Positions 19,792 through 28,295 are shown, numbered from the stretch's first letter. The stretch: 64,000 nucleotides of DNA from Leptospiraceae bacterium (GCA_016711485.1 JADJSX010000023.1:434001-498000); one strand, 5' to 3'. A program made the numbers and translations. The notes: generated by a model not told the origin, from the sequence alone.

Positions 19792-19920
19792 AAAAATTTC
19801 CCCCATTTAATTCAAAACAACTTTTTATTAGAGAGTCGTAATCTGTTTTTGCTTTAATCTTTTAATTTGTGGGAGAGAATAATAGGAGAAGTTGGATGTA
19901 AATTACTAGAATAAAGAAGA
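19792..19920 (+). repeat. Dispersed repeat R2, internally deleted copy
   Basis: It starts AAATTTCCCCCATTTAATTCAA, jumps to TTTAATCTTTTAATTTG and continues to GAGAAGTTGGATGTAAATTA. It runs into the 3' end of the minus-strand 7TMR-DISM fragment and supplies its last 20 or so codons. Confidence 0.65.
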
Positions 19921-20216
19921 GGATAATCAATTTCTAAATAGTATTCTTTCTCTGATTTTGTGGCTAATTGAAATCTAACCCAATAAATCGACTTAGAGAA
20001 TCCAAAACTCGGAACATCTGATTTACTTTTCATCCACAGATTTTCTAGTTCTGGCTTTTGTATATCGTCTATCGTAAGTTTTCCTTCTTTGTCTTCTAGA
20101 ATTTCGAGATAAAGTCCAAGTGGATATTCACCGACTTCTTCTGGCAGTATGACTGGTTCTATTGGAAGTATTACTTTCGAAGAAAAAAACAGAAATAGCA
20201 AGAATAGAACTTTCAT
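19854..20216 (-). pseudogene. Truncated 7TMR-DISM extracellular domain (signal peptide plus DISMED2)
   Basis: 120 residues. A signal peptide (KVLFLLFLFFSSKVILP) precedes an N-terminal sensory domain like that of the kinase at 49081-53175: KLTIDDIQKPELEN corresponds to KLTIEDILKPEIQN there, and SFGFSKSIYWVRFQL to its SFWLKVNIQN region. The protein then runs into R2 repeat sequence and stops. The seven-helix and output domains are gone, so it is a remnant of a receptor gene. Confidence 0.7.
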
Positions 20217-20286
20217 AAAACGAATCCCTTATCACAAATAATAGGAAAAAGCAAAATCCTCACACAATCTTTTAGGAGAGCATGAT

Positions 20287-20847
20287 TCAAGGCTTTTTAT
20301 TTTTAAGATAGATATCGTCTCCGTAAATATCTATTGATGCAAATCCGAGGAGGCAGTCGAGTAGCTCGCCTACATTCACTTCGACTCTGATTCCAACTAG
20401 AAGTGCCGCAGCAAATCCAATCCTTGTGTAGGCTGGTGGATGATCAAAGGGAGAGGCATATTGTTTCTTCCGAAGTTCATGTCGATTCAATGATTCAGTC
20501 GAGGATGGGGAACTTGAATCAGCTCCCAAAATAAATACAAAATCAGAAACATTTTGATAAGCAAGCTCCCCTGATTTTAGTCCAACTTCATTCGATAGTG
20601 ATAGACCGTGTCCGAGAGAACCTGGCTGTGCGAAAAGTCCTGCTCCCAAAGGACCTAACTGTGCTTTCAATCCTGCTGTGGCTCCATAAATAGCGGTTAC
20701 TGTAAATATATCCCGAGTATCCATCACTCTGTCGCTGAAATAGTTTCCAGCTTTTCCTGCATTGCCGCCTGGATTTTCCTTATCTTTAAAACTTACACAG
20801 TTTGAAATGGAAATCATTATAATAAATAGATTAAATAGATGTTTCAT
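20287..20847 (-). CDS. Putative lipoprotein, Leptospira-type hypothetical
   Basis: 186 residues with a lipoprotein signal (hydrophobic LFNLFIIMISISNC, lipobox cysteine near residue 17). The mature part has a glycine-rich segment (YGATAGLKAQLGPLGAGLF) like that of conserved leptospiral lipoproteins with a DxRDIFT motif, here MDTRDIFTVTA. The function is unknown; it is probably anchored in the envelope. It stands alone, convergent with nothing close by. Confidence 0.7.
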   Translation of the reverse strand: MKHLFNLFIIMISISNCVSFKDKENPGGNAGKAGNYFSDRVMDTRDIFTVTAIYGATAGLKAQLGPLGAGLFAQPGSLGHGLSLSNEVGLKSGELAYQNVSDFVFILGADSSSPSSTESLNRHELRKKQYASPFDHPPAYTRIGFAAALLVGIRVEVNVGELLDCLLGFASIDIYGDDIYLKNKKP

Positions 20848-21078
20848 AACTTATTGATTTTATTACAGTGAGTCTTTTTTCATCTTTTTTATTTTAAAGC
20901 AAAAATTGAATCTTTATTTGAGTTACTGGTTTCAGGAAAAATTCTATCAGAGCGAATTGTTCTACAAGTTTTTTTTAGAATAGAATATCATAATGTTAAA
21001 ACTCTGCTACCCGTTCAGAATCATCGATTAAAATAAATGCTTGCATCTCGCTAATTAAATTCCACTCTATACTTATCT

Positions 21079-21468
21079 ATGAAAGACCATCTAACTACTA
21101 TTTTTCAGACCATTCTTCAAATGCATACAGAGGGTGGATTTAAAAACTTTGCAACATTCATTTCAAACGACGAAAAAAATTATTACGTTCAAATTACCGG
21201 CGAGAAGGAGGGCGATTCAATCTATGCTGAGGCAGTTAGCAATCAATCCTTAAAGTCCCCAAATCAACTGAACACAAACCAGATTAATTTACTCTTGCGC
21301 ATGGGCTGGTTAGAGCCCAAAGGCGGAGAAGGAAATTTTTATAGAACTTGGTCTATCGCTTGGGATGAGGACAGAAAAGTAGTAGCGGAATTTCTGCTTC
21401 AAACGCTTCGCGAAGTCTACGGACTTTTTGAAGGCGATGAATTGATTGTTGAAATTGCCTTAGAATAA
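21079..21468 (+). CDS. YbjN/TY-Chap-like protein
   Basis: 129 residues, acidic, without signal peptide. The pattern of short strands (NYYVQITGEKEGDSIYAEAVSNQ), the central NLLLRMGW and the long C-terminal helix fits the YbjN/type III secretion chaperone-like fold (TY-Chap). The family call rests on pattern and length only. No neighbour shares its strand or suggests a partner. Start ATG 21079 has no clear ribosome site. Confidence 0.55.
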   Translation: MKDHLTTIFQTILQMHTEGGFKNFATFISNDEKNYYVQITGEKEGDSIYAEAVSNQSLKSPNQLNTNQINLLLRMGWLEPKGGEGNFYRTWSIAWDEDRKVVAEFLLQTLREVYGLFEGDELIVEIALE

Positions 21469-21577
21469 ATAACTATTTCGCACAACGCACATGGTTTGAT
21501 TCACTCTCTTTTATACTAGAAGGAAAGCTATTTGTCCAATGAAGAAAAAATGTAAGAGGGGTGCTATCCTTTGTTTG

Positions 21578-22164
21578 CTATTCTCGATCAGACGACCAAT
21601 AGGATATACCTTGGGACCATTTTTCTAATTCTCTAGCTTTAATTCCCGCTTGGAATTGTTTAATAGTCGGGAGTTTCATTTTTAATTCAGCGCATTTTTT
21701 TTCGCCAAATTCAAATCCATTTCACCCTGATACTCGCTCCAGATAATACCGCTTTTGCGCTCCTTCTTTTTGAAGTTTTTCTGAATGCATCTAACAACTA
21801 TATAATCCTCTTTGTTGGCTTTTAATGATCTAGATTCATAGCCATCGCTAGATAGAATCATTGCAGTATCCGGCATTGATCCGCCAAGATTTTGATCAAT
21901 GGCATCGGTCGCCGACCAGTAATTCCCACCGTTATCGTCCTTCCATTTTTCCATCTCCTTATCATGGAATGCATCTTTTAGCTCGTCGAGTGCAGGTAAT
22001 CGCATCTTCATCGCTTCGCACTTATTTTTTGCGTCTTGCCAGTTCATATTTCCGAGGTTAACACTCCATTTGCCTTTAGACAAGGCTTGCGAAAAACAGG
22101 GAAATGCCGTTATGCAGAAAGTAAACACTATCATTATATATTTCATAGTTTGAATTATTTGCAT
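21578..22164 (-). pseudogene. Secreted Lcl/DUF1566-like protein with frameshifted second domain
   Basis: The intact frame (22164 to 21682) encodes 160 residues: a signal peptide (to about 26), then an Lcl-type domain with MNWQDAKNKCEAMKMRLPA, YWSATDA and YIVVRCIQ. A second domain begins (IIWSEYQGEMDLNLAKK) and breaks at a run of eight A residues (forward T-run 21695-21702). Shifting by one base gives KKKCAELKMKLPTIKQF and then YWSSDRE before a TAG at 21578-21580. The second domain is thus both out of frame and short. The first domain could still be made. These domains are usually extracellular and carbohydrate- or surface-related. Confidence 0.7.
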
Positions 22165-22326
22165 ACGACTTCTTTGGCAAGGAAAATAATTGAGCTGTTG
22201 TGAAATTAATTTACAAAAAAAACGTTAGTTGGTTTAATAACAACTCAAATATCTACTAGAGAATATTTCTGTTTCAAAACTTTATTTCGACTTGCTAAAA
22301 ACAAATGGGATTAATAGAGTTGAGCA

Positions 22327-22836
22327 ATGACATTGATAAATAAAATTTCCATCACCCTATCCATCCTTTTCTTTGCAGCCAATCTTGCGGCAAATGATAA
22401 AAAAAAATCAAACTCACTTGTTTACAAAGGTGGTTGGTTTGAAGTGGAATACCCCAAAGAGTTTACAGTGAAGCCCTCGATTCCTTCTTCGATGCCAAAC
22501 TTGTATGATAGTGCCTTTTTTATATCACCAGATAAAAAAGTGAAGTTCTACGTATTTTCTCCACAGTGGTCGGGAGAGGCAACTGATATTAGCCTCGATC
22601 CAAGTAAAGAAATAGAAAAAGACACCAAGACAGAAACGAAAAATGGAATGAAACATAAATGGTATACATTTGAGAGCAAAGACGGATCAAAATTACGATC
22701 GTATCAGGAAACTACAAATGCAGAAGAAACTACAAAGTTGATTCTAGGAATTGAATATGCGGATCGGGAATCATACAAAAAAAATAAAGATGCCTATTTA
22801 AAATTCAAAAAGTCCATTAAGCAATTTGCAGATTAA
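22327..22836 (+). CDS. Secreted hypothetical protein
   Basis: 169 residues with a clear signal peptide (ISITLSILFFAANLAAND). The mature domain contains GGWFEVEYPKEFTVKPS and later KWYTFESKDGSKLRSYQE. It is a compact alpha/beta periplasmic or exported protein of a type found in several proteobacteria and leptospires without known function. It is a single gene with GAG-TTGAG just before ATG 22327. Confidence 0.7.
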   Translation: MTLINKISITLSILFFAANLAANDKKKSNSLVYKGGWFEVEYPKEFTVKPSIPSSMPNLYDSAFFISPDKKVKFYVFSPQWSGEATDISLDPSKEIEKDTKTETKNGMKHKWYTFESKDGSKLRSYQETTNAEETTKLILGIEYADRESYKKNKDAYLKFKKSIKQFAD

Positions 22837-22924
22837 TTTTTTTTAATTTGACCTAATCGTAGGTGAAAATTCATATAATATTTTGATACATTTTATAGGC
22901 AGCGAAAAGGGCGGAGTTGGGTAA

Positions 22925-23332
22925 TCAGTAATTTCTAGACTACTTGCACAATATTACATTGACAACCAAATTTTATTTACTGGCAGAGAAAAAATTTGGT
23001 TCATCCGTATTGCGATTGTAGTTCCAAGTTTAGTAATTACTTTTATTTCTACTTTTTTTTCTGCATTCAAATCTATCAACCAATGGTTGTTTGCCGCTAC
23101 CGGAATTATCCTTGGACTTGGAATCGTCACCACGATCGGATTGGCTAGCGATGCAGAACTCAGGCATAACTATTATTATACAGGACTCCTTCTTGTGATT
23201 ATGTGGATTTATACATTCTCTCGTTTGCATTTTGCGTTAGCGACATTCTCTGCCTGGTTAGTAACCGGCGCTTATTTTTTGTCATTGTTTTTATTAATAA
23301 TATTTTTTCTGTATCGACCGCTCTATTTCTAA
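22925..23332 (+). pseudogene. Remnant of a multi-TM N-terminal domain, probably of a membrane-bound cyclase
   Basis: The frame is open from after TAA 22922 to TAA 23330-23332 with no ATG; a TTG at 23087 could at best express 81 residues. It encodes about four hydrophobic helices (IRIAIVVPSLVITFIS, GIILGLGIVTTIGLAS, YYTGLLLVIMWIYTF, FSAWLVTGAYFLSLF). This resembles the six-helix sensor region found ahead of class III cyclase domains in leptospires, though the family call is from memory. It ends next to an R2 fragment (23320-23366). No cyclase domain follows. Confidence 0.5.
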
Positions 23333-23366
23333 ACCATCTCTTTATGAAAGAAACGTGTCCGTTTTT
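23320..23366 (+). repeat. R2 repeat fragment
   Basis: It holds AACCATCTCTTTATGAAAGAAACGTGTCCG, the second block of R2. It overlaps the 3' end of the membrane-domain remnant. Confidence 0.5.
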
Positions 23367-23393
23367 ACTTTAAAATTATCGGTGGCAAAAATT

Positions 23394-23580
23394 TCAACTT
23401 TCATTGAGAAAAGATTTCAAAGTTGGAAGTTTCTTTTTAGTTTTTCTAGAATTGTACACTTGATCCAAAGCATAGCGAATACCTTGTATTTCATTCAATT
23501 TCTTAATAGGAATCAAAACGGCAGGAAGGCTCACCATTAGGGCTTATCATTTTTGGATATTCTAGAATTTTGGGCTTCAC
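23394..23580 (-). pseudogene. Phd/YefM-like antitoxin remnant with frameshift
   Basis: Read on the minus strand, MISPNGEPS is followed, one base out of frame, by AVLIPIKKLNEIQG and a 30-residue charged tail ending at TGA 23394-23396. NGEPxAVLIPIxxL is the usual core of Phd/YefM antitoxins. No start codon with ribosome site and no toxin gene lie beside it. Decayed. Confidence 0.4.
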
Positions 23581-23633
23581 TATAAAAACAAAAACAGTTC
23601 AACAATCTAGTCAAGCGGAAAAATATACAATAA

Positions 23634-23695
23634 CCATCTCTTAGGGTAGGGCTTATGGTTCGAGCTCACCACAAGCGCCGTGCCCTAAGAGATGG
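23634..23695. repeat. Long inverted repeat (13-bp perfect arms)
   Basis: CCATCTCTTAGGG (23634-23646) and CCCTAAGAGATGG (23683-23695) pair perfectly across a 36-base loop. Inside, read in reverse, is GGTGAGCTCGAACCATAAGCC, related to the R3 repeat at 33529 and 34862. It lies 62 bases past the end of the GNAT-nitrilase gene. It is not followed by a T-run. Confidence 0.6.
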
Positions 23696-23757
23696 AAACA
23701 ACAAAGGCGAAGAGTTGGCAGCAGTATTTATCTAAACATTTAAACCAGTATAAAAAA

Positions 23758-25338
23758 TTAATCTGTTTTGATAATATTAATGGCATGCTTCGTAGCTAGA
23801 GTATACAAATCTAATCTTCTATCATGTAATGGTTTAACGCTTCCCAAATCTCTTTGCTGGGCTAAACTTGAAAGATCTAAATCCTGAATCACAACGGATT
23901 CCTGATTCGTTTCTGATTCTCCTAAGATGGCATGCAGTGGAAAAGGAAAGTCACTCGGAGTAAAAATGGCGGACCTACCAAAATTTATTAAGTAAGATTT
24001 TACTTCTGGAAGATTACCGACATTACCCGCAATGACTACATATTGGTAATTTTCAACTGCTCTTGCTTGCGAACAATACCTAACCCTATAATAGGCTTTC
24101 CTATCATCTGTACTAAATGGAACGAAAAGTACTTCTACACCAGAAAGAGCTAATAGTCTAGAAACTTCAGGAAATTCAACATCATAGCAGATTTGAATTG
24201 CAAATCTACCATGAGGAGTATCGAAAATATTAATCCCATCACCCGGTTTAATCCCCCACCATTTTTGTTCCGAGGGAGTAATATGAAGTTTGTCCTGAGT
24301 ATAAACATTTCCTCTCGGTGTAAACAAATGCGAGACATTATAGAGATCGTTTCCCCTCTTAATTGGGTGACTTCCAGCAATAATATGAAGTTGGTATTTT
24401 TGCGCGTGTTGTTTGAATAATTCGATATATTGGTCTGCCATTTCGGCTAACTTTTCGGCAGCAGCTCTCATTTCTATATCTGGAGGCATTATACTAAATA
24501 GATTAGCTGTAAATAACTCTGGTAGCAATAAGTAATGGCAATGGTAACTGTCTGCTACATCTACGAAAAAATCTACACATTGTTCAAAATCGTGCCAGGT
24601 TTTAATTGGTCGCATTAAATACTGTGCAGCGCAAACTCGAATTTTGCGAGCTATTCTCTGAATAGGAGAACCGGCAATTTTCCGTTTTTCTGGACGAAAA
24701 TTTGGGTTTTGCATTTCAATCCATGTACAGTAATTTCCACTTGGAACATCCTTTACTAAATCTAAGAGAACTTTTTTTACTTCGTAACCTGCACTTAAAT
24801 GTGCGTTAAGCGATGAGTCTTTTATTTCTCCCGATACCACTCTTCGAATATATTCTTCTCCGGTAATTTTGCCTTGGATAGAACTAAAACCTGGAATTCT
24901 ACCATAGGCAATCAATCTTCTTAGATTATAACGTTGCATTAATTTCTTTCTAAATTCATAAAGTTTTTTTGATACGCCTAAACCTCTAAAATCAGGATCG
25001 ACTGCAATGTCGGCACCGTATAGACTATCGCCTGACGGATCATGCGTAGAAAAAGTTCCTGAGCCGGTTAATTCGGGATAAGTATAAGGTCTTTCTTCGT
25101 TATCCAACTGAACTATTATAGATGTCGCATATCCTATAATTTGACCTTCGTATTCTGCAAGAAATTGGCCTTCAGGAAAAGCTTCAATTTGGAGCGTATA
25201 TTTTCGTTCATCATATAACAGTGTAGGAGGTAAATCTCGATATGCTTTCTTCTGACATTCTACTAATGCTGGAATATCTTCCTTTGTCCATAACCTTACT
25301 TTTATTTTGTTCACTTTAATGTTTGTTTTACCGGCCAT
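23758..25338 (-). CDS. GNAT acetyltransferase-carbon-nitrogen hydrolase fusion
   Basis: 526 residues. Residues about 12-215 form a GNAT domain (VRLWTKEDIPALVECQ, then acetyl-CoA loop VDPDFRGLGVSKKLYEF). Residues about 228-505 form a nitrilase-superfamily amidohydrolase with triad Glu in LLLPELF (near 276), Lys in QDKLHITP (near 350) and Cys in IQICYDVEFPE (near 383). This two-domain family is widespread; the substrate is unknown, but pairing suggests acylation and deacylation of an amine or amide. A strong ribosome site GGAAGGAG precedes ATG 25338. A hairpin lies in its leader (25372-25402). Single gene. Confidence 0.93.
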   Translation of the reverse strand: MAGKTNIKVNKIKVRLWTKEDIPALVECQKKAYRDLPPTLLYDERKYTLQIEAFPEGQFLAEYEGQIIGYATSIIVQLDNEERPYTYPELTGSGTFSTHDPSGDSLYGADIAVDPDFRGLGVSKKLYEFRKKLMQRYNLRRLIAYGRIPGFSSIQGKITGEEYIRRVVSGEIKDSSLNAHLSAGYEVKKVLLDLVKDVPSGNYCTWIEMQNPNFRPEKRKIAGSPIQRIARKIRVCAAQYLMRPIKTWHDFEQCVDFFVDVADSYHCHYLLLPELFTANLFSIMPPDIEMRAAAEKLAEMADQYIELFKQHAQKYQLHIIAGSHPIKRGNDLYNVSHLFTPRGNVYTQDKLHITPSEQKWWGIKPGDGINIFDTPHGRFAIQICYDVEFPEVSRLLALSGVEVLFVPFSTDDRKAYYRVRYCSQARAVENYQYVVIAGNVGNLPEVKSYLINFGRSAIFTPSDFPFPLHAILGESETNQESVVIQDLDLSSLAQQRDLGSVKPLHDRRLDLYTLATKHAINIIKTD

Positions 25339-25371
25339 TGCTATTTTCTCCTTCCAAAATTGATAAAGAAC

Positions 25372-25402
25372 TTGTAATCGTAGTTTATAGATACGATTAC
25401 AA
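25372..25402 (-). promoter_or_regulatory. Hairpin in the 5' leader of the GNAT-nitrilase gene
   Basis: Arms TTGTAATCGTA (25372-25382) and TACGATTACAA (25392-25402) form an 11-bp perfect stem with a 9-base loop. It is 33-64 bases upstream of the start codon. It could be a dimeric repressor operator or a leader stem. No T-run follows in the direction of the gene. Confidence 0.5.
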
Positions 25403-25600
25403 AGTGTAAAAATTTTACTCGTTGAAATCTATTCAAAATGAGTTTCCTAAATTAAAATATTCCAGTGATTTATAATAATACAATCGTATTCAAAATAGAA
25501 ATGAAATTTGAATTCATATTGTCCTAAAGAACCTAATCTTTTAATAATTCTGATAAATTAAAATAGTAATAAAACTAGATACATATCTTTTATTTACTAA

Positions 25601-25789
25601 CTCACCTTACATTATAATTGCTTCTCAAAAGCAATGATTGAGTTCGGGTGAGTCCAGTGTCCACTTGACGGTTGCACCTAGCGGTGGGCTTGCTGCCGCA
25701 GGCTATTGAATTTATTAATTCATTACCATTTTCTAATATTCTTAAATTAGGTTTCATTTTCGTAAATTTCCAATTTTGCGTAACATAAG
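25601..25789 (-). mobile_element. MITE1 copy, 189 bp, 7-bp duplication TTACTAA
   Basis: Ends CTCACCTTACAT and GCGTAACATAAG, flanked by TTACTAA at 25594-25600 and 25790-25796. On the minus strand its frame starts ATGAAACCTAATTTA, contains LRILENGNELI and runs through the extra 32-base block (CATTGCTTTTGAGAAGCAA) to a TGA formed at the element end. Confidence 0.87.
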
Positions 25790-26042
25790 TTACTAATTTA
25801 AGATTCTTATTTTAAGAGTGAATTAAATAAAAAAACATGTCAAGAGTATTTTTATTATTTACAGTAATAAGGAAATAGTATGAATTATCCGCTATTGAAA
25901 ATTAATACTCAAAAAAAAATATATCTGAATTACATATTGCTTTTTGAGAAAGGTTTTAGTATATGAAAAAATTAATGTATATTGGATAATAAAAAATGTA
26001 GTAATATTCGAAAATTGATATATAAATGGTTGGAATAAATTA

Positions 26043-26870
26043 ATGAAACAAATTAAACTAAATAAATGGAAACTGAAACTGCATGAAATTATATTTGAAG
26101 CGGATACAAAATCTGGAAAGGCTTTTGATATATTAGTTTTATTTTCGATTGTCATAAGTTTTATAACAGTATTACTTGAGAGCATTCAAGGTATCAAAAA
26201 ATTATATGAAACAGAACTTCATATAATTGAGTGGATAATCACGATTTTCTTTACATTAGAATACATCGCGAGAATAATCGCAGTTAGACAACCTCTAAAA
26301 TATGTTTTTAGTTTTTTCGGTTTAATAGATCTTTTAGCTATGTTACCAACTTATTTGAGTTTGTTACTCGCTGGTTCACAATACATGATAGTAGTTCGTT
26401 TAATTCGCCTGCTTCGAATTTTTAGAATCTTTAAGTTAGTTATTTATCTCAAAGAAGCAGAAATTCTTTTCATTGCCATTAGGGCAAGCCAATACAAAAT
26501 TATCGTTTTTATGTTGGCTGTATTAACATTCTCAGCCATAAACGGAACCATTATGTATGTAATAGAAGGAGAGGAAAACGGGTTTACCAGCATTCCAGTC
26601 AGCATGTATTGGGCAATTGTGACGTTAACCACAGTTGGTTATGGAGACCTTTCTCCAAAATCTCCTATTGGTCAATTCATTGCTTCCATCATTATGATAA
26701 TGGGTTACGGCATCATTGCAGTTCCTACCGGAATTGTTTCTGTTGAATTAAGTAAGGCACATACGGCTTTTAGCAATTCTCAAGCCTGTCCTTCTTGTTC
26801 TAAAGAAGGTCATGACGCGGATTCAGAGTATTGTAAATTCTGTGGAGAAGAGTTAAATCCAGAAATGTAA
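26043..26870 (+). CDS. Voltage-gated potassium channel (6 TM) with C-terminal zinc ribbon
   Basis: 275 residues with six membrane helices. The S4 voltage sensor is RLIRLLRIFRIFK (about 119-131), and the pore filter is TLTTVGYGD (about 195-203). The S6 helix (IIMIMGYGIIAVPTGI) is followed by a short tail with CPSC and CKFCGEEL, a likely zinc ribbon. The family conducts potassium through the inner membrane. A frameshifted paralogue with the same zinc tail is at 57005-57830. GGA lies about 9 bases before ATG 26043. Single gene flanked by MITE1 copies. Confidence 0.93.
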   Translation: MKQIKLNKWKLKLHEIIFEADTKSGKAFDILVLFSIVISFITVLLESIQGIKKLYETELHIIEWIITIFFTLEYIARIIAVRQPLKYVFSFFGLIDLLAMLPTYLSLLLAGSQYMIVVRLIRLLRIFRIFKLVIYLKEAEILFIAIRASQYKIIVFMLAVLTFSAINGTIMYVIEGEENGFTSIPVSMYWAIVTLTTVGYGDLSPKSPIGQFIASIIMIMGYGIIAVPTGIVSVELSKAHTAFSNSQACPSCSKEGHDADSEYCKFCGEELNPEM

Positions 26871-26886
26871 AATTGTTTTTTATTAA

Positions 26887-27318
26887 TTGATGTTACGCAA
26901 AAAGGGAAAAAAATGAAGATTAAAACCAATTTAAGAATATTAGAAAATGCTAATAAACTAATAGAATCAATAGCCTGCGAAAGCTTGGCTAAAGGTCAAT
27001 GTCATTAAGATAAGAATTTTTTCACCACGGATGAACGCAGATAAACACAGATGGCTTTAATAATCCTTAATCTTTTATCTGTGTCCATCGGTGTTCCAAC
27101 TCAATGCTGCTTCTTGGGGTGCAGCATAATGTGGTAATCTTTGAGTGGCTCTCTTAACTTAATGACATTGGGCTGAAGGTGAGCGACTAAGTGAAAGGGG
27201 GGGACAAGCCCACCATTATGTTTCGACCCTTAGGGAGAAACATTGAGTTCTCAAGTCCACGCTGGGCTCACCCGAACTCAATCATTGCTTTTGAGAAGCA
27301 ATTATAATGTAAGGTGAG
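26887..27318 (+). mobile_element. Long MITE1 copy (432 bp) carrying another inserted element
   Basis: Left end TTGATGTTACGC, right end GTAAGGTGAG. Flanks TTATTAA (26880-26886) and TTATTTT (27319-27325) match at five of seven positions. The core encodes LRILENANKLIESIA. It is interrupted at 26997-27170 by a second element. Beyond that it has GAAACATTGAGTTC and the CATTGCTTTTGAGAAGCAA block shared with the 25601 copy. Confidence 0.7.
26997..27170. mobile_element. MITE2: 174-bp element with 19-bp inverted ends, possibly IS4-derived
   Basis: Ends CAATGTCATTAAGATAAGA (26997-27015) and its complement at 27152-27170 differ at one base. Flanks GGCTAAAGGT (26987-26996) and GGCTGAAGGT (27171-27180) look like a 10-bp target duplication with one change. 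The CA-TGTCAT-AAGTTAAG type of end and a 9-12-bp duplication recall IS4-family elements; this is from memory. The inside has the common ACCACGGATGAACGCAG / CTGTGTCCATCGGTG inverted repeat. No transposase. Confidence 0.7.
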
Positions 27319-27403
27319 TTATTTTATATTTTTTTATGGTTTTTTCATTCTATTTTTAGGATTTTGATTTTATTATAATTATTATTAAAAAAAGGAAATC
27401 AAT

Positions 27404-27861
27404 ATGGGAATTTTTGATATTATTAAAAAAAATATACTCAGTAACTGACCTTACGCAAAATTGATAATTTAAGGAGCCAAAGATGATTTTGAGAATATTA
27501 GAGAATGTTAATGAATTAATAAATTCAATAGCCTGCGGCAGCAAGCCCACCGCTAGGTGCAAACCTCAAGTGGACGCTGGACTCACCTTGCGTAAGGTGA
27601 GTCAGTAATACTCCTGAGCAAAAAATAATTTTGCTTGTATTGGGACTTGAAAGTTTAATGGAGAAAATTGATTCGGAAAATAGCGATATACCGCGGCTAA
27701 TTGCAGAATGTATTGAGAAAATAAAGAATACTCGAGATTTAAAATCAGCAAAAGCTTTAAAAAAAGATTTAATCATCGAACTAATTAAAAGAGGGATAAA
27801 AATACAATCCGAAGACGATGAAGACGATGGCAGTGATTCTTCTGGTAGTAGTGACGACTAA
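27404..27861 (+). pseudogene. Small acidic-tailed protein gene split by a MITE1 insertion
   Basis: ATG 27404, with ribosome site AAAGGAAAT, encodes MGIFDIIKKNILSN and hits a TGA at the element edge (27446-27448). After the element the frame resumes at 27609 with TPEQKIILLVLGLES and runs to TAA 27861, ending in an Asp/Ser-rich tail (EDDEDDGSDSSGSSDD). Deleting the element and one copy of TCAGTAA joins the halves exactly in frame, giving 97 residues. The 3' part could be expressed alone from TTG 27631 or ATG 27658. No family recognised; the protein is helical with an acidic tail. Confidence 0.75.
27445..27601 (+). mobile_element. MITE1 copy, 157 bp, 7-bp duplication TCAGTAA, inside a gene
   Basis: Ends CTGACCTTACGC and GCGTAAGGTGAG, flanked by TCAGTAA at 27438-27444 and 27602-27608. 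The internal frame begins at ATG 27483 (MILRILENVNELI) and stops at the TAA of the right-hand duplication. It is near-identical to the inverted copy at 14687-14843. Confidence 0.92.
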
Positions 27862-27874
27862 TTTTATTTTTTAA

Positions 27875-27969
27875 CTCACCGTACGCAAAATTGGTAATTT
27901 ATGGAAAGAAGGAATATCTTGAGAATATTAGAAACTGCTAATGAATTAATAGCGATAGCGTAAGGTAAG
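27875..27969 (+). mobile_element. MITE1 copy, short 95-bp form
   Basis: Ends CTCACCGTACGC and GCGTAAGGTAAG. Flanks TTTTTAA and TTTTTAT agree at six of seven bases. It has the head and the core (MERRNILRILETANELI) but goes straight to GCGATAGCG, skipping the long 3' module. It is the same length and form as the copy at 58075-58169. Confidence 0.8.
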
Positions 27970-28007
27970 TTTTTATATTAAATCAAATGTCACAAAAAAT
28001 AACTTAA

Positions 28008-28295
28008 ATGATAACGGAAATTGCAGTTTTGAAAATTAAAAAAGATAGTAATTCTGAATTTGAAGAAAATTTTAGAATTGCTTCTTCAATCATATCCAAA
28101 AGCAAAGGATATATTTCTCATGAAATATTGAAATGTATAGAAGCGAATAATCAATATATTCTAATCGTTAAGTGGGAAACCCTGAAAGACCATACCATAG
28201 TATTTAGAGAATCTTATGAATATCAGGAATGGAAAAAACTTTTGCATCATTTCTATGATCCATTTCCGGTTGTTGAACACTATGAAGAAATATAA
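28008..28295 (+). CDS. ABM-type (antibiotic biosynthesis monooxygenase-like) small protein
   Basis: 95 residues with the dimeric alpha/beta barrel pattern: first strand EIAVLKIKKDS, helix FEENFRIASSIISKSKGYIS, strands YILIVKWETLKDH and a C-terminal PFPVVEHYEE. Such proteins include quinol monooxygenases and many of unknown role. Catalytic function cannot be inferred. The start ATG 28008 has no strong ribosome site. It follows a short MITE1 copy by 38 bases, which may influence its transcription. Confidence 0.75.
   Translation: MITEIAVLKIKKDSNSEFEENFRIASSIISKSKGYISHEILKCIEANNQYILIVKWETLKDHTIVFRESYEYQEWKKLLHHFYDPFPVVEHYEEI

Noticed and set aside
19660..19857. 65-codon plus-strand ORF with a lipobox-like LNC
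   Set aside because: Its second half is R2 repeat sequence and it has no ribosome site. The lipobox resemblance is likely chance.
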